A stretch of DNA of 37,710 nt from Lachnospiraceae bacterium (GTDB taxonomy: Bacteria; Bacillota; Clostridia; Lachnospirales; Lachnospiraceae). Below, piece after piece: positions 25,206 to 31,712 of this stretch. The notes under the pieces are model-generated. The model saw nothing but the letters and a program-made list of their open reading frames with translations. It was not told the origin of the DNA and ran no database searches. Location: assembly GCA_017634975.1 (NCBI GenBank), contig JAGBMJ010000061.1:1-37710 (forward strand). The letters are read 5' to 3'. How positions within the stretch are numbered: position 1 is the first letter of the stretch; the number at the start of each line of letters is the position of its first letter. The position numbers were made by a program, and so were the translations under genes.

Positions 25206-26216
25206 TTACTGCAGCGCCTGCTTCAATACGTCCAGATTATCACGCATCACGGACAGATACGTGGTCCCATCCTGTGCGGCTGTCGAGGAAACCGACTGCA
25301 GGGAGTTTAAGGTCAGGATCTGCTGGTCTTTTGTATCGGTTGCGTTCCTGACCGTATCTGCCAGTTTTCCGTCAGAACCTTCGATGATCAGCAGATTCTT
25401 AAGCCCCAGTTCTTTGGTCTTGTCCGCCAGAAACATCACGGTTTCAAAGCTGGCCTCTGTCTCGGAAGAGCAGCCCACAAAAGCCGCATAATAGTCCAGA
25501 TCATAATCTTCGGTCATATAACGGAACGGGAATCGGTCTGCAAAAAGCAGTGTTTTGTTAGCCGCCGCATCCACAGCGCTCTGATATTCGGCATCCAGTG
25601 CGGAAAGCTCTGCCTGATACGCCACTGCATTAGTATGATACGTCTCTGCATTTGCCGGATCTGCCTGCGCCAGTCCGTCCGCGATCGCACCGCAGAGCAC
25701 CTGCGCATTCTTCAGGGACAGCCAGACATGCTCATCGTACTCCGGCCCTTCCTCCTCTCCGCCTTCTTCCTCCTCTTCTTCCTCGGCTTCCATACCTTCA
25801 ACGATCTCCTCTTCTTTGACGGTATCGCCCAGTACTTCCATCAGATCGATGACGACCATATCCTTATTCTGTGCCTCTGCCAGCGTATCCTTTACCCAGT
25901 TGTCCGATTCACCGCCGACGTAAACAAACACGTCGCAGTCCGAGATCATAACGATATCCTGCGCGGAAGGCTGATAGCTGTGCAGATCCACACCGTTATC
26001 CAAAAGCATTGTCACGTCTGCCTCTGCAGCCTGCTCTCCGAGAATGTTCCTTACCCAGTCATACTCCGGATAGATCGTGGTCACGACCTTCAGTGTATCC
26101 TGCGCCGTCTCCGTTTTCGATTCCGTCTCTGCCGCAACGGCCGTATCTGCCCCGCAGCCGCACAATGCTGCCGTAAGCGCTGTCATTACCGTAACGATTC
26201 CCAGCTGTTTTTTCAT
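25206..26216 (-). CDS. znuA: ZnuA-like metal ABC transporter substrate-binding lipoprotein with acidic loop
   Basis: The 336-residue protein has a lipoprotein signal peptide (lipobox LCGC, Cys21). The ZnuA/TroA-type fold shows KVVTTIYPEYDWVRNILG, H79 in VDLHSYQPS and H163 in DEHVWLSLKN, two of the usual metal ligands. The third His of ZnuA is replaced: FADRFPFRYM (about 225-234) has Asp. An acidic residue follows in IIEGSDGKLADTV. The loop that is His-rich in ZnuA is here strongly Glu-rich (about 135-161). The metal may be zinc, manganese or iron. Its ABC partners are probably znuB and znuC at 30013-31583. GGAGA is six bases before the ATG. The promoter is flanked by two Fur-family-like boxes. 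Confidence 0.83.
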   Translation of the reverse strand: MKKQLGIVTVMTALTAALCGCGADTAVAAETESKTETAQDTLKVVTTIYPEYDWVRNILGEQAAEADVTMLLDNGVDLHSYQPSAQDIVMISDCDVFVYVGGESDNWVKDTLAEAQNKDMVVIDLMEVLGDTVKEEEIVEGMEAEEEEEEEGGEEEGPEYDEHVWLSLKNAQVLCGAIADGLAQADPANAETYHTNAVAYQAELSALDAEYQSAVDAAANKTLLFADRFPFRYMTEDYDLDYYAAFVGCSSETEASFETVMFLADKTKELGLKNLLIIEGSDGKLADTVRNATDTKDQQILTLNSLQSVSSTAAQDGTTYLSVMRDNLDVLKQALQ

Positions 26217-26243
26217 AATCTGTCTCCTCTGTAAATCAGAAAT

Positions 26244-26258
26244 TGAAATTCATTTTCA
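26244..26258. promoter_or_regulatory. Fur-family-like operator box, proximal
   Basis: TGAAATTCATTTTCA fits the 7-1-7 inverted repeat of Fur-family regulators with one mismatch between the arms. It abuts the -10 box of the znuA-like promoter, a repressing position. Confidence 0.6.
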
Positions 26259-26287
26259 TTTTTATCATCTTTTGCTTCATCTGTCAA
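26259..26287 (-). promoter_or_regulatory. Promoter of the znuA-like gene
   Basis: On the minus strand TTGACA (26287-26282) and TAAAAA (26264-26259) are 17 bases apart. Fur-type boxes lie directly downstream of the -10 (26244-26258) and just upstream of the -35 (26296-26311). Confidence 0.75.
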
Positions 26288-26295
26288 GCACAATC

Positions 26296-26311
26296 CGAAA
26301 ATGATTTTCAT
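26296..26311. promoter_or_regulatory. Fur-family-like operator box, distal, shared with the znuC promoter
   Basis: The minus strand reads ATGAAAATCATTTTCG, with a perfect GAAAAT-C-ATTTTC palindrome. The same 16 bases occur at 31617-31632 in front of znuC. Here it lies nine bases upstream of the znuA -35 box and about 23 bases upstream of the divergent trpB2 promoter. Confidence 0.7.
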
Positions 26312-26333
26312 TTTTAAGACTAGCGGCTTTCTG

Positions 26334-26362
26334 TTGCGCAGATCCGTTGTTTATATTATAAT
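26334..26362 (+). promoter_or_regulatory. Promoter of the trpB2 gene
   Basis: TTGCGC (26334-26339) and TATAAT (26357-26362) are 17 bases apart, giving a leader of about 35 nt before the ATG at 26404. Confidence 0.7.
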
Positions 26363-26403
26363 AAAGACGTTGTGTTTTTTATTTTTGTTTTTTGGAGGTA
26401 ATT

Positions 26404-27768
26404 ATGAGCGATATCCCTTACAAGATTTATCTGGAAGAGTCGGAAATGCCGAAACAGTGGTACAATGTGCGTGCGGATATGAAAAAGAAACCTGCGCCGA
26501 TCCTGAATCCCGGCACTCTGCAGCCGGTAACACTGCAGGAACTGTCCGGCATCTTCTGCGAAGAACTGGCAAAGCAGGAACTGGACGACACCACTCCTTA
26601 TTTTGACATCCCGGCAGAGATCCGTGATTTCTACAAGATGTATCGTCCGTCACCGCTGGTACGTGCATACTGCCTGGAGAAAAAGCTGGACACCCCGGCA
26701 CACATCTATTACAAGTTCGAAGGTAACAACACCTCCGGCAGCCATAAGCTGAACTCGGCGATCGCGCAGGCATACTACGCGAAGAAGCAGGGGCTGAAGG
26801 GTGTGACCACCGAGACCGGGGCTGGTCAGTGGGGTACCGCACTTTCCATGGCATGCTCCTATTTTGATCTGGACTGCCAGGTATATATGGTAAAAGTTTC
26901 CTATGAACAGAAACCGTTCCGCCGCGAAGTGATGCGCACCTACGGTGCTACGGTTACTCCGTCTCCTTCCATGAATACGGAAGTAGGCCGCAGGATCAAT
27001 GCAGAGTTCCCGGGCACTACCGGAAGTCTGGGCTGTGCGATCTCCGAAGCCGTAGAAGCTGCGGTATCCCAGGAGGGCTATCGTTATGTGCTCGGCTCCG
27101 TTCTTTCCCAGGTATTGCTGCACCAGTCCGTGATCGGTCTGGAGGCCAAAGCCGCACTCGATAAGTACGGCATCAAGGCAGATATGATCATCGGCTGTGC
27201 CGGCGGCGGTTCCAACTTAGGCGGTCTGATCTCTCCGTTTGTCGGCGAGATGCTGCGCGGCGAAAATCAGTACGAGATCATCGCGGTAGAACCGGCTTCC
27301 TGCCCGAGCTTAACCCGCGGTGTTTACGCATATGACTTCTGCGATACCGGTAAGGTTTGCCCGCTGGCTAAGATGTACACTTTGGGCAGCGGCTTCATTC
27401 CTTCCGCAAACCACGCAGGCGGTCTGCGTTATCACGGTATGAGCAGCGTGGTATCCGAACTGTACGATCAGAAACTGATCAGTGCACGAAGTGTGGAACA
27501 GACCAGCGTCTTTGAAGCAGCCCGTACCTTTGCCCGTGTCGAAGGCATCCTGCCGGCACCGGAATCCAGCCACGCGATCCGTGTAGCGATCGATGAAGCG
27601 CTGAAGTGCAAAGAAACCGGCGAAGCAAAGAACATCGTCTTCGGTCTGACCGGTACCGGTTACTTCGATATGGTCGCTTATCAGAAATTTAATGATGGTG
27701 AGATGAGCGATTACATCCCGACAGATGAAGATCTTAAAAAATCTATCGATATGCTGCCGAAGGTATGA
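26404..27768 (+). CDS. TrpB-like pyridoxal-phosphate enzyme (TrpB2 type)
   Basis: The 454-residue protein is the longer TrpB2 form of the tryptophan synthase beta chain. It has the N-terminal extension, RPSPLVRAYCLEKKL, PLP Lys115 in NNTSGSHKLNSA, ETGAGQWGTALS, and the phosphate-binding GCAGGGSNLGG. The standard TrpB makes tryptophan from indole and serine; TrpB2 proteins may do the same alone, salvage indole, or act on other beta-elimination/replacement substrates. No trpA or other trp gene is nearby, which fits a standalone role. GGAGG is five bases before ATG 26404. The gene is monocistronic, ending at a strong terminator. Confidence 0.92.
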   Translation: MSDIPYKIYLEESEMPKQWYNVRADMKKKPAPILNPGTLQPVTLQELSGIFCEELAKQELDDTTPYFDIPAEIRDFYKMYRPSPLVRAYCLEKKLDTPAHIYYKFEGNNTSGSHKLNSAIAQAYYAKKQGLKGVTTETGAGQWGTALSMACSYFDLDCQVYMVKVSYEQKPFRREVMRTYGATVTPSPSMNTEVGRRINAEFPGTTGSLGCAISEAVEAAVSQEGYRYVLGSVLSQVLLHQSVIGLEAKAALDKYGIKADMIIGCAGGGSNLGGLISPFVGEMLRGENQYEIIAVEPASCPSLTRGVYAYDFCDTGKVCPLAKMYTLGSGFIPSANHAGGLRYHGMSSVVSELYDQKLISARSVEQTSVFEAARTFARVEGILPAPESSHAIRVAIDEALKCKETGEAKNIVFGLTGTGYFDMVAYQKFNDGEMSDYIPTDEDLKKSIDMLPKV

Positions 27769-27796
27769 TCCGAAAAGTTTCGAAAACAATAATTTA

Positions 27797-27823
27797 CCCT
27801 CCCCATTACGGGGAGGGTTTTTT
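27797..27823 (+). terminator. Terminator of trpB2
   Basis: CCCTCCCC (27797-27804) and GGGGAGGG (27810-27817) form a perfect stem with a 5-nt loop followed by six T. The larB gene converges on it from the other side and stops at 27832. Confidence 0.92.
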
Positions 27824-27831
27824 AATCTTTT

Positions 27832-28599
27832 TTATTTCGGCTTCCGGCCGGTATCTTTCGGATGATTGATCATGCTCGCCAGATACCCTGCTCCGAAGCC
27901 GTTATCGATGTTTACGACCGAGACGCCGCTGGCACAGGAATTCAGCATAGAGAGCAGCGCGGAAAGTCCGCCGAAGGATGCTCCGTAACCGACACTCGTT
28001 GGCACTGCGATCACCGGGCAATCCGCCAGCCCGCCGATCACACTCGCCAGCGCGCCTTCCATCCCGGCAATGGCAATGATCACATTGGCATTCATGATAT
28101 CCTCCATATGTGCCAGGGTACGGTGCAGACCGGCTACGCCGACATCATAGAGTCTTACCACTTCATTTCCCATCACCATTGCCGTTACCGCAGCTTCTTC
28201 CGCCACCGGTACATCACTGGTTCCTCCCGTCGCCACAACGATCTTTCCCAGACCGTCTGCTTTCGGGATCTCTCCGATCACACCACATCCTGCTTCCGCA
28301 AAATAGTCCATCGGATGTATTTCCTTCACCTTTTCGGCTTTTTCGTCCGAAAGACGGGTGATCAGGATTGTCTTCTGACCGTTCTTCTTCATCACATCGA
28401 CGATGCCGCTGATCTGCTCCGCGGTCTTTCCCGCTCCGTAGATCACCTCAGCCGCGCCTTGCCGGAGCTTTCGGTGCATATCCACCTTTGCATACCCGAT
28501 ATCCTCAAACGGCTTTGTTTTCAGCTTCAGAAGCGCCTCATCCACCGATACCGTCCCGTCCTGTATCCCTTCCAGGATCCCACGAATATCATCCTTCAT
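27832..28599 (-). CDS. larB: Nickel pincer cofactor biosynthesis protein LarB
   Basis: LarB carboxylates and hydrolyses nicotinic acid adenine dinucleotide in the first step of nickel-pincer nucleotide synthesis, the cofactor of lactate racemase LarA and relatives. The 255 residues match the family. The N-terminal part (GYAKVDMHRKLRQGAAEVIYGAGKT) precedes an AIR-carboxylase-like domain (about 118-245) with VVATGGTSDVPVAEEAA and AGMEGALASVIGGL. The ATG follows the upstream gene by 11 bases, and its ribosome binding site AAAAGGTGA includes the stop of that gene. LarC, LarE and LarA are not in the window; instead two small membrane proteins precede it. Confidence 0.93.
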   Translation of the reverse strand: MKDDIRGILEGIQDGTVSVDEALLKLKTKPFEDIGYAKVDMHRKLRQGAAEVIYGAGKTAEQISGIVDVMKKNGQKTILITRLSDEKAEKVKEIHPMDYFAEAGCGVIGEIPKADGLGKIVVATGGTSDVPVAEEAAVTAMVMGNEVVRLYDVGVAGLHRTLAHMEDIMNANVIIAIAGMEGALASVIGGLADCPVIAVPTSVGYGASFGGLSALLSMLNSCASGVSVVNIDNGFGAGYLASMINHPKDTGRKPK

Positions 28600-28610
28600 C
28601 CTTTATCCGG

Positions 28611-28925
28611 TCACCTTTTTTCACGCAGTACCTGACGTACCTTGCCCTGCGGATCTTTTACAAACAGGATCACCAGCCAGATGATCAGTCCCAGCGCCAC
28701 TACGGACAATCCGAGAAAGCTGTCATTGATCATATCCCCGGCCGCCGGAACAAAATACTCTGCCTTCAATTCCGCATACTCAAAGACCGCATCCACCATC
28801 CACATCAGGGATGCTCCCCAGTACATAAGGGCCAGGGTCCCCAGTCGGTAATCCTCTTTGCCAATTCTTGCGTACCACAGTGTGGTCACTGCCACCGCTG
28901 CAAAAACCGTGATCAACAATGTCAT
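28611..28925 (-). CDS. Small membrane protein of unknown function, cotranscribed with larB
   Basis: The 104-residue protein has three predicted membrane helices (about 1-17, 29-48 and 66-90), a conserved-looking GASLMWMVDAVFEY segment and a basic C-terminal tail. I do not recognise the family. The ATG at 28925 is chosen because GGAGG lies eight bases upstream; the open frame extends 20 codons further without a site. It stands 16 bases after the 116-residue gene and 11 before larB, so it is the middle gene of a three-gene operon. Confidence 0.75.
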   Translation of the reverse strand: MTLLITVFAAVAVTTLWYARIGKEDYRLGTLALMYWGASLMWMVDAVFEYAELKAEYFVPAAGDMINDSFLGLSVVALGLIIWLVILFVKDPQGKVRQVLREKR

Positions 28926-28941
28926 TGTCCCTTCCTCCTGT

Positions 28942-29292
28942 TTACACCTTGGTCTTTTTCCCCGGAGCTTCCGGCAGCTTCTCAAGGTAATGACTCACAC
29001 CTACCATCCCGAGCCAGGCCATGGTCACGACAACCGTCATGGTCACCCCTACCGTAGACATCTCATGCAGCATCTCCGTCATATCTGCGGAATTCTCTGC
29101 TGCCGTCAGAAACGGGAACCATGGCACCACTTCCCCATGCCACACATGCTCAAATGCGAGCAGCGCAGAGCCGCCCCAAAGCATATTTCCCAGCCATTTT
29201 ACCTTTCCTTTAAAAGGATTTTCCTTTTTCAAACCCTTCTCAACCGCCGTAACTACGATCGCTTCCGTAGCAGGAACCAAAAAACAAGCCAT
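28942..29292 (-). CDS. Small His-containing membrane protein, first gene of the larB operon
   Basis: The 116-residue protein starts MACFLVPATEAIVV, has a helix around 33-50 leading into AFEHVWHGEVVPWFPFL, and a second strong membrane helix (about 75-103) ending VSHYLEKL. Its His and Glu residues sit at helix ends (EHVWHGE, MLHEM, SHY) and could bind a metal. The family is not known to me. ATG 29292 has AGGAGG eight bases upstream; the open frame reaches 29322. A good promoter lies 45-75 bases before the start. Confidence 0.75.
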   Translation of the reverse strand: MACFLVPATEAIVVTAVEKGLKKENPFKGKVKWLGNMLWGGSALLAFEHVWHGEVVPWFPFLTAAENSADMTEMLHEMSTVGVTMTVVVTMAWLGMVGVSHYLEKLPEAPGKKTKV

Positions 29293-29336
29293 ACCCGTAA
29301 CCTCCTTATAAAGATTGATCATTTTGGAATAATTTC

Positions 29337-29372
29337 AGCATACGATAATCTGACCGATTCGTCAAGGAATCG
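29337..29372 (-). promoter_or_regulatory. Promoter of the larB operon with an inverted repeat over the -35 box
   Basis: On the minus strand TTGACG (29365-29360) and TATGCT (29342-29337) are 17 bases apart. A perfect inverted repeat, CGATTC-6-GAATCG (29355-29372), straddles the -35 box and could be an operator. Confidence 0.7.
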
Positions 29373-29407
29373 CAAAAAATAAGAATCATGATAACAAAAA
29401 ATAGATA

Positions 29408-30016
29408 TTACTGCAGTCTGGCATCGCACAATACTGCATAGAGATAGTCGCCGTCGGGGTATATTTCAAACGTCCCTTCCACCGTGATCTCGTCTCCGGG
29501 TTCATATCCGGCCTCTCTAAATCCCTGCAGATCTTCCGGCACGAATTCGATCCCCTGGGAACAGCAGGCGGTTGCATCCTGAATGATACAGGAGTAATAC
29601 ACCTGTTTGCTTTCCTCATCTTCAAATACCGTATAGATCCCGCGCATTTTGATGGTCTTGTCGATATAATCCGCAGGCTGCGACATCATATTGTAGACTT
29701 CCGCATAGACCATATTGCTGTTCATGACCGTCAGATCCACATCCACGGAGAGATCCGGATCTCCGCCAGGCTCCCCGGTCTCCGCATACCGATCACCGGA
29801 TCCCGCCTCTTCGCCGGGATTGTCCGCTACGATCTCCACCGTCGGCTCCGGCACATCCGCAGTTGCGGTTTCCGCCGCCATCTGCTGCTGCAATACCGCT
29901 TCCACGCTGTTTGCATTATTTCCGCCTGTCCGGCTCACCGCAGCATCTCCATCGCCGCAGCCGCTCATAAGCAATGCCGGTATCATACCACTCAGGATCC
30001 ATCCGGACTTTTTCAT
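29408..30016 (-). CDS. Lipoprotein with Cys-Cys motif, last gene of the znuCB operon
   Basis: The 202-residue protein has a lipoprotein signal peptide (LMSGC, Cys20) and a long acidic, low-complexity linker (about 28-95). The C-terminal domain (about 103-202) has an OB-fold-like strand pattern: DYIDKTIKMRGIYTVF, YYSCIIQDATACCSQGIEFV, GDEITVEGTFEIY. The Cys pair 151-152 in a strand followed by GIEF resembles the C-terminal region of the DUF1980/TIGR03943 (YcgQ) proteins, which are often metal-linked; that similarity is from memory. Its start overlaps the znuB stop in an ATGA junction, so it is translated with the transporter and probably helps metal capture or sensing outside the membrane. Confidence 0.75.
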   Translation of the reverse strand: MKKSGWILSGMIPALLMSGCGDGDAAVSRTGGNNANSVEAVLQQQMAAETATADVPEPTVEIVADNPGEEAGSGDRYAETGEPGGDPDLSVDVDLTVMNSNMVYAEVYNMMSQPADYIDKTIKMRGIYTVFEDEESKQVYYSCIIQDATACCSQGIEFVPEDLQGFREAGYEPGDEITVEGTFEIYPDGDYLYAVLCDARLQ

Positions 30017-30855
30017 TTTACCCCGCCTCTTTTCCATGCTCCGATCAGACTGCATATTACAAATACCGCTACATTCACCGCTACGATCGTGGACCCTATC
30101 GGCGTACCTGCCATGATGGAGATGATCATACCGGAAAAAGCGCAGATTACGGACATTACGGCAGAACATATCGTGACCGAACGGAAACTGCCGAAAATGC
30201 GCATCGCCGAAAGCGCCGGGAAAATCACCAGTGCCGAGATCAGGAGGGATCCCACCAGATCCATCGCCAGCACGATGATCACGGCGATCACCACGGCGAT
30301 CAGCAGATTGTAGGCATTCACGTTGGTCCCTGCCGCCCGTGCAAAGTTTTCATCAAAGGTAACCGCAAAGATCTTATTATAAAACAGAATAAAAACGGTG
30401 ATCACGACCAGAGACAGGATCACGCAAAGCCACACCTCCCAGCTCTGCAGCGTCAGAATGGAGGTTGCTCCGAATAGTGTGGTGCATACATCTCCTGAAA
30501 GATTCGAAGATGCATTCGAAAGGTTCATCAAAAGATAGCCAAACGCCAGCGCACCGACAGAGATCATCGCGATCGCCGCATCACCTTTGATCCTGGTATT
30601 CTGACCGGTACGCAAAAGCAGGATCGCACTGAGTATGGTCAAAGGAAGTACCACGATCATATTATTGTCCACTTTCAGAACCGCCGCGATCGCCATAGCT
30701 CCGAATGCCACGTGCGACAGTCCGTCACCGATGAAGGAAAAACGCTTCAGCACCAGGGTAACACCCAGCAGTGACGAACAGAGCGCCGTAAGGACGCCGA
30801 CGATCAGGGCATTGACAACAAAGGATCTCTGAAGATAATCTGCAAGACTGAACAT
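30013..30855 (-). CDS. znuB: Metal ABC transporter permease (ZnuB family)
   Basis: The 280-residue permease has about eight membrane helices. The ABC-3 family signature is seen in the N-terminal ALCSSLLGVTLVLKRFSFIGDGLSHVAFG pattern and in the later region with ALVIFPALSAMRI. It moves zinc, manganese or iron across the membrane with ZnuC and a ZnuA-like binding protein. It starts two bases after znuC, with GGAG in the end of znuC, and its stop overlaps the following lipoprotein gene. Confidence 0.92.
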   Translation of the reverse strand: MFSLADYLQRSFVVNALIVGVLTALCSSLLGVTLVLKRFSFIGDGLSHVAFGAMAIAAVLKVDNNMIVVLPLTILSAILLLRTGQNTRIKGDAAIAMISVGALAFGYLLMNLSNASSNLSGDVCTTLFGATSILTLQSWEVWLCVILSLVVITVFILFYNKIFAVTFDENFARAAGTNVNAYNLLIAVVIAVIIVLAMDLVGSLLISALVIFPALSAMRIFGSFRSVTICSAVMSVICAFSGMIISIMAGTPIGSTIVAVNVAVFVICSLIGAWKRGGVK

Positions 30856-30857
30856 AA

Positions 30858-31583
30858 TTACTCCGCACCTCCGTCAGCCGCTTTCCCGGATTCCATCGAA
30901 ACAAAATACCGTCCGGCATCGCTTTTCAGATACTCCTCCCGGGTTCCGAAAAAGATATGCTTGCCGATATGAAGAACATGCGTCGCATACTGCACCGCTG
31001 CATCGATATCGTGTGAGATCATCAGGATCGTAATCCCCTCTTTATTGAGCCGGTTGATCAGCTCATACATCTCCAGGGTGACTCTCGGATCCAGTCCGGA
31101 TACCGGCTCATCCAGAAGCAGCAGCTTTCTGGCTGCACAAAGCGCCCGTGCAAGCAGCACTCTTTGCTGCTGTCCGCCGGACAGATCCCGGTAACAGCGC
31201 TTCGCCAGATCCGTGATTCCCATACGCTCCATATTTTCCGCCGCAAGTGCTTTTTCTTCTTTGTTGTAGAACGGCCGCAGACCGGCACGGCTCTGACAGC
31301 CCGAAAGCACGATCTCACGGACGGATGCAGGGAAATCCTTCTGAACGATCGTCTGCTGCGGCAGATATGCGATCTCACTCCGCTTCAGATCGTCCCCCAG
31401 GATCACTTTCCCCCCCATCGGTGGGGTCAGGTTCAGCAGGGTCTTCATGAGTGTACTTTTTCCGGCACCGTTTTCTCCGACAATACACAGATAATCCCCT
31501 GCATTTACAGAGAAATCCAGTCCCTCCACGATCGTCTGACCCTCATAGCCCAGATCCAGTTTTTCCGCCTGCAGTAACGCCAT
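30858..31583 (-). CDS. znuC: Metal ABC transporter ATP-binding protein (ZnuC family)
   Basis: The 241-residue ATPase has Walker A GENGAGKST (about 37-45), the Q-loop in YLPQQTIVQKDFPASVREIV, signature LSGGQQQR and Walker B LLLLDEPVSGLD, with the switch His in MISHD. The KDFPASVREIVLSG segment is typical for zinc/manganese importers of the ZnuC/TroB type. It heads the operon znuC-znuB-lipoprotein. A Fur-family-like box lies over the transcription start region. The ribosome binding site GGGAAGAAAGAG is diffuse. Confidence 0.92.
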   Translation of the reverse strand: MALLQAEKLDLGYEGQTIVEGLDFSVNAGDYLCIVGENGAGKSTLMKTLLNLTPPMGGKVILGDDLKRSEIAYLPQQTIVQKDFPASVREIVLSGCQSRAGLRPFYNKEEKALAAENMERMGITDLAKRCYRDLSGGQQQRVLLARALCAARKLLLLDEPVSGLDPRVTLEMYELINRLNKEGITILMISHDIDAAVQYATHVLHIGKHIFFGTREEYLKSDAGRYFVSMESGKAADGGAE

Positions 31584-31616
31584 CGCTGATACTCTTTCTT
31601 CCCTTTTAAATTAAAT

Positions 31617-31632
31617 ATGAAAATCATTTTCG
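31617..31632. promoter_or_regulatory. Fur-family-like operator in the znuC promoter
   Basis: ATGAAAATCATTTTCG on the plus strand, with perfect arms GAAAAT and ATTTTC around one base. It lies directly downstream of the -10 box and repeats exactly the 16 bases at 26296-26311 upstream of the znuA-like gene, in the other orientation relative to the gene. Confidence 0.75.
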
Positions 31633-31660
31633 ATTCTATCATCTTTCCCGATTTTGTCAA
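31633..31660 (-). promoter_or_regulatory. Promoter of the znuC operon
   Basis: On the minus strand TTGACA (31660-31655) and TAGAAT (31638-31633) are 16 bases apart. The -35 box is only one base from the T run of the aroA terminator. Confidence 0.8.
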
Positions 31661-31661
31661 G

Positions 31662-31686
31662 AAAAAGCGTTCCGCAAGCAGAACGC
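31662..31686 (-). terminator. Terminator of the dtd-aroA operon
   Basis: On the minus strand GCGTTC (31686-31681) and GAACGC (31672-31667) form a stem around an 8-nt loop, followed by five T. It lies 27 bases after the aroA stop. Confidence 0.75.
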
Positions 31687-31712
31687 CTTTATTACGATTC
31701 ACAGCACTTTTT

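Noticed and set aside
25740-25800. Glu-rich run in the ZnuA-like gene as possible frameshift or low-quality sequence
   Set aside because: The frame is open through it and conserved metal-binding residues continue on both sides.
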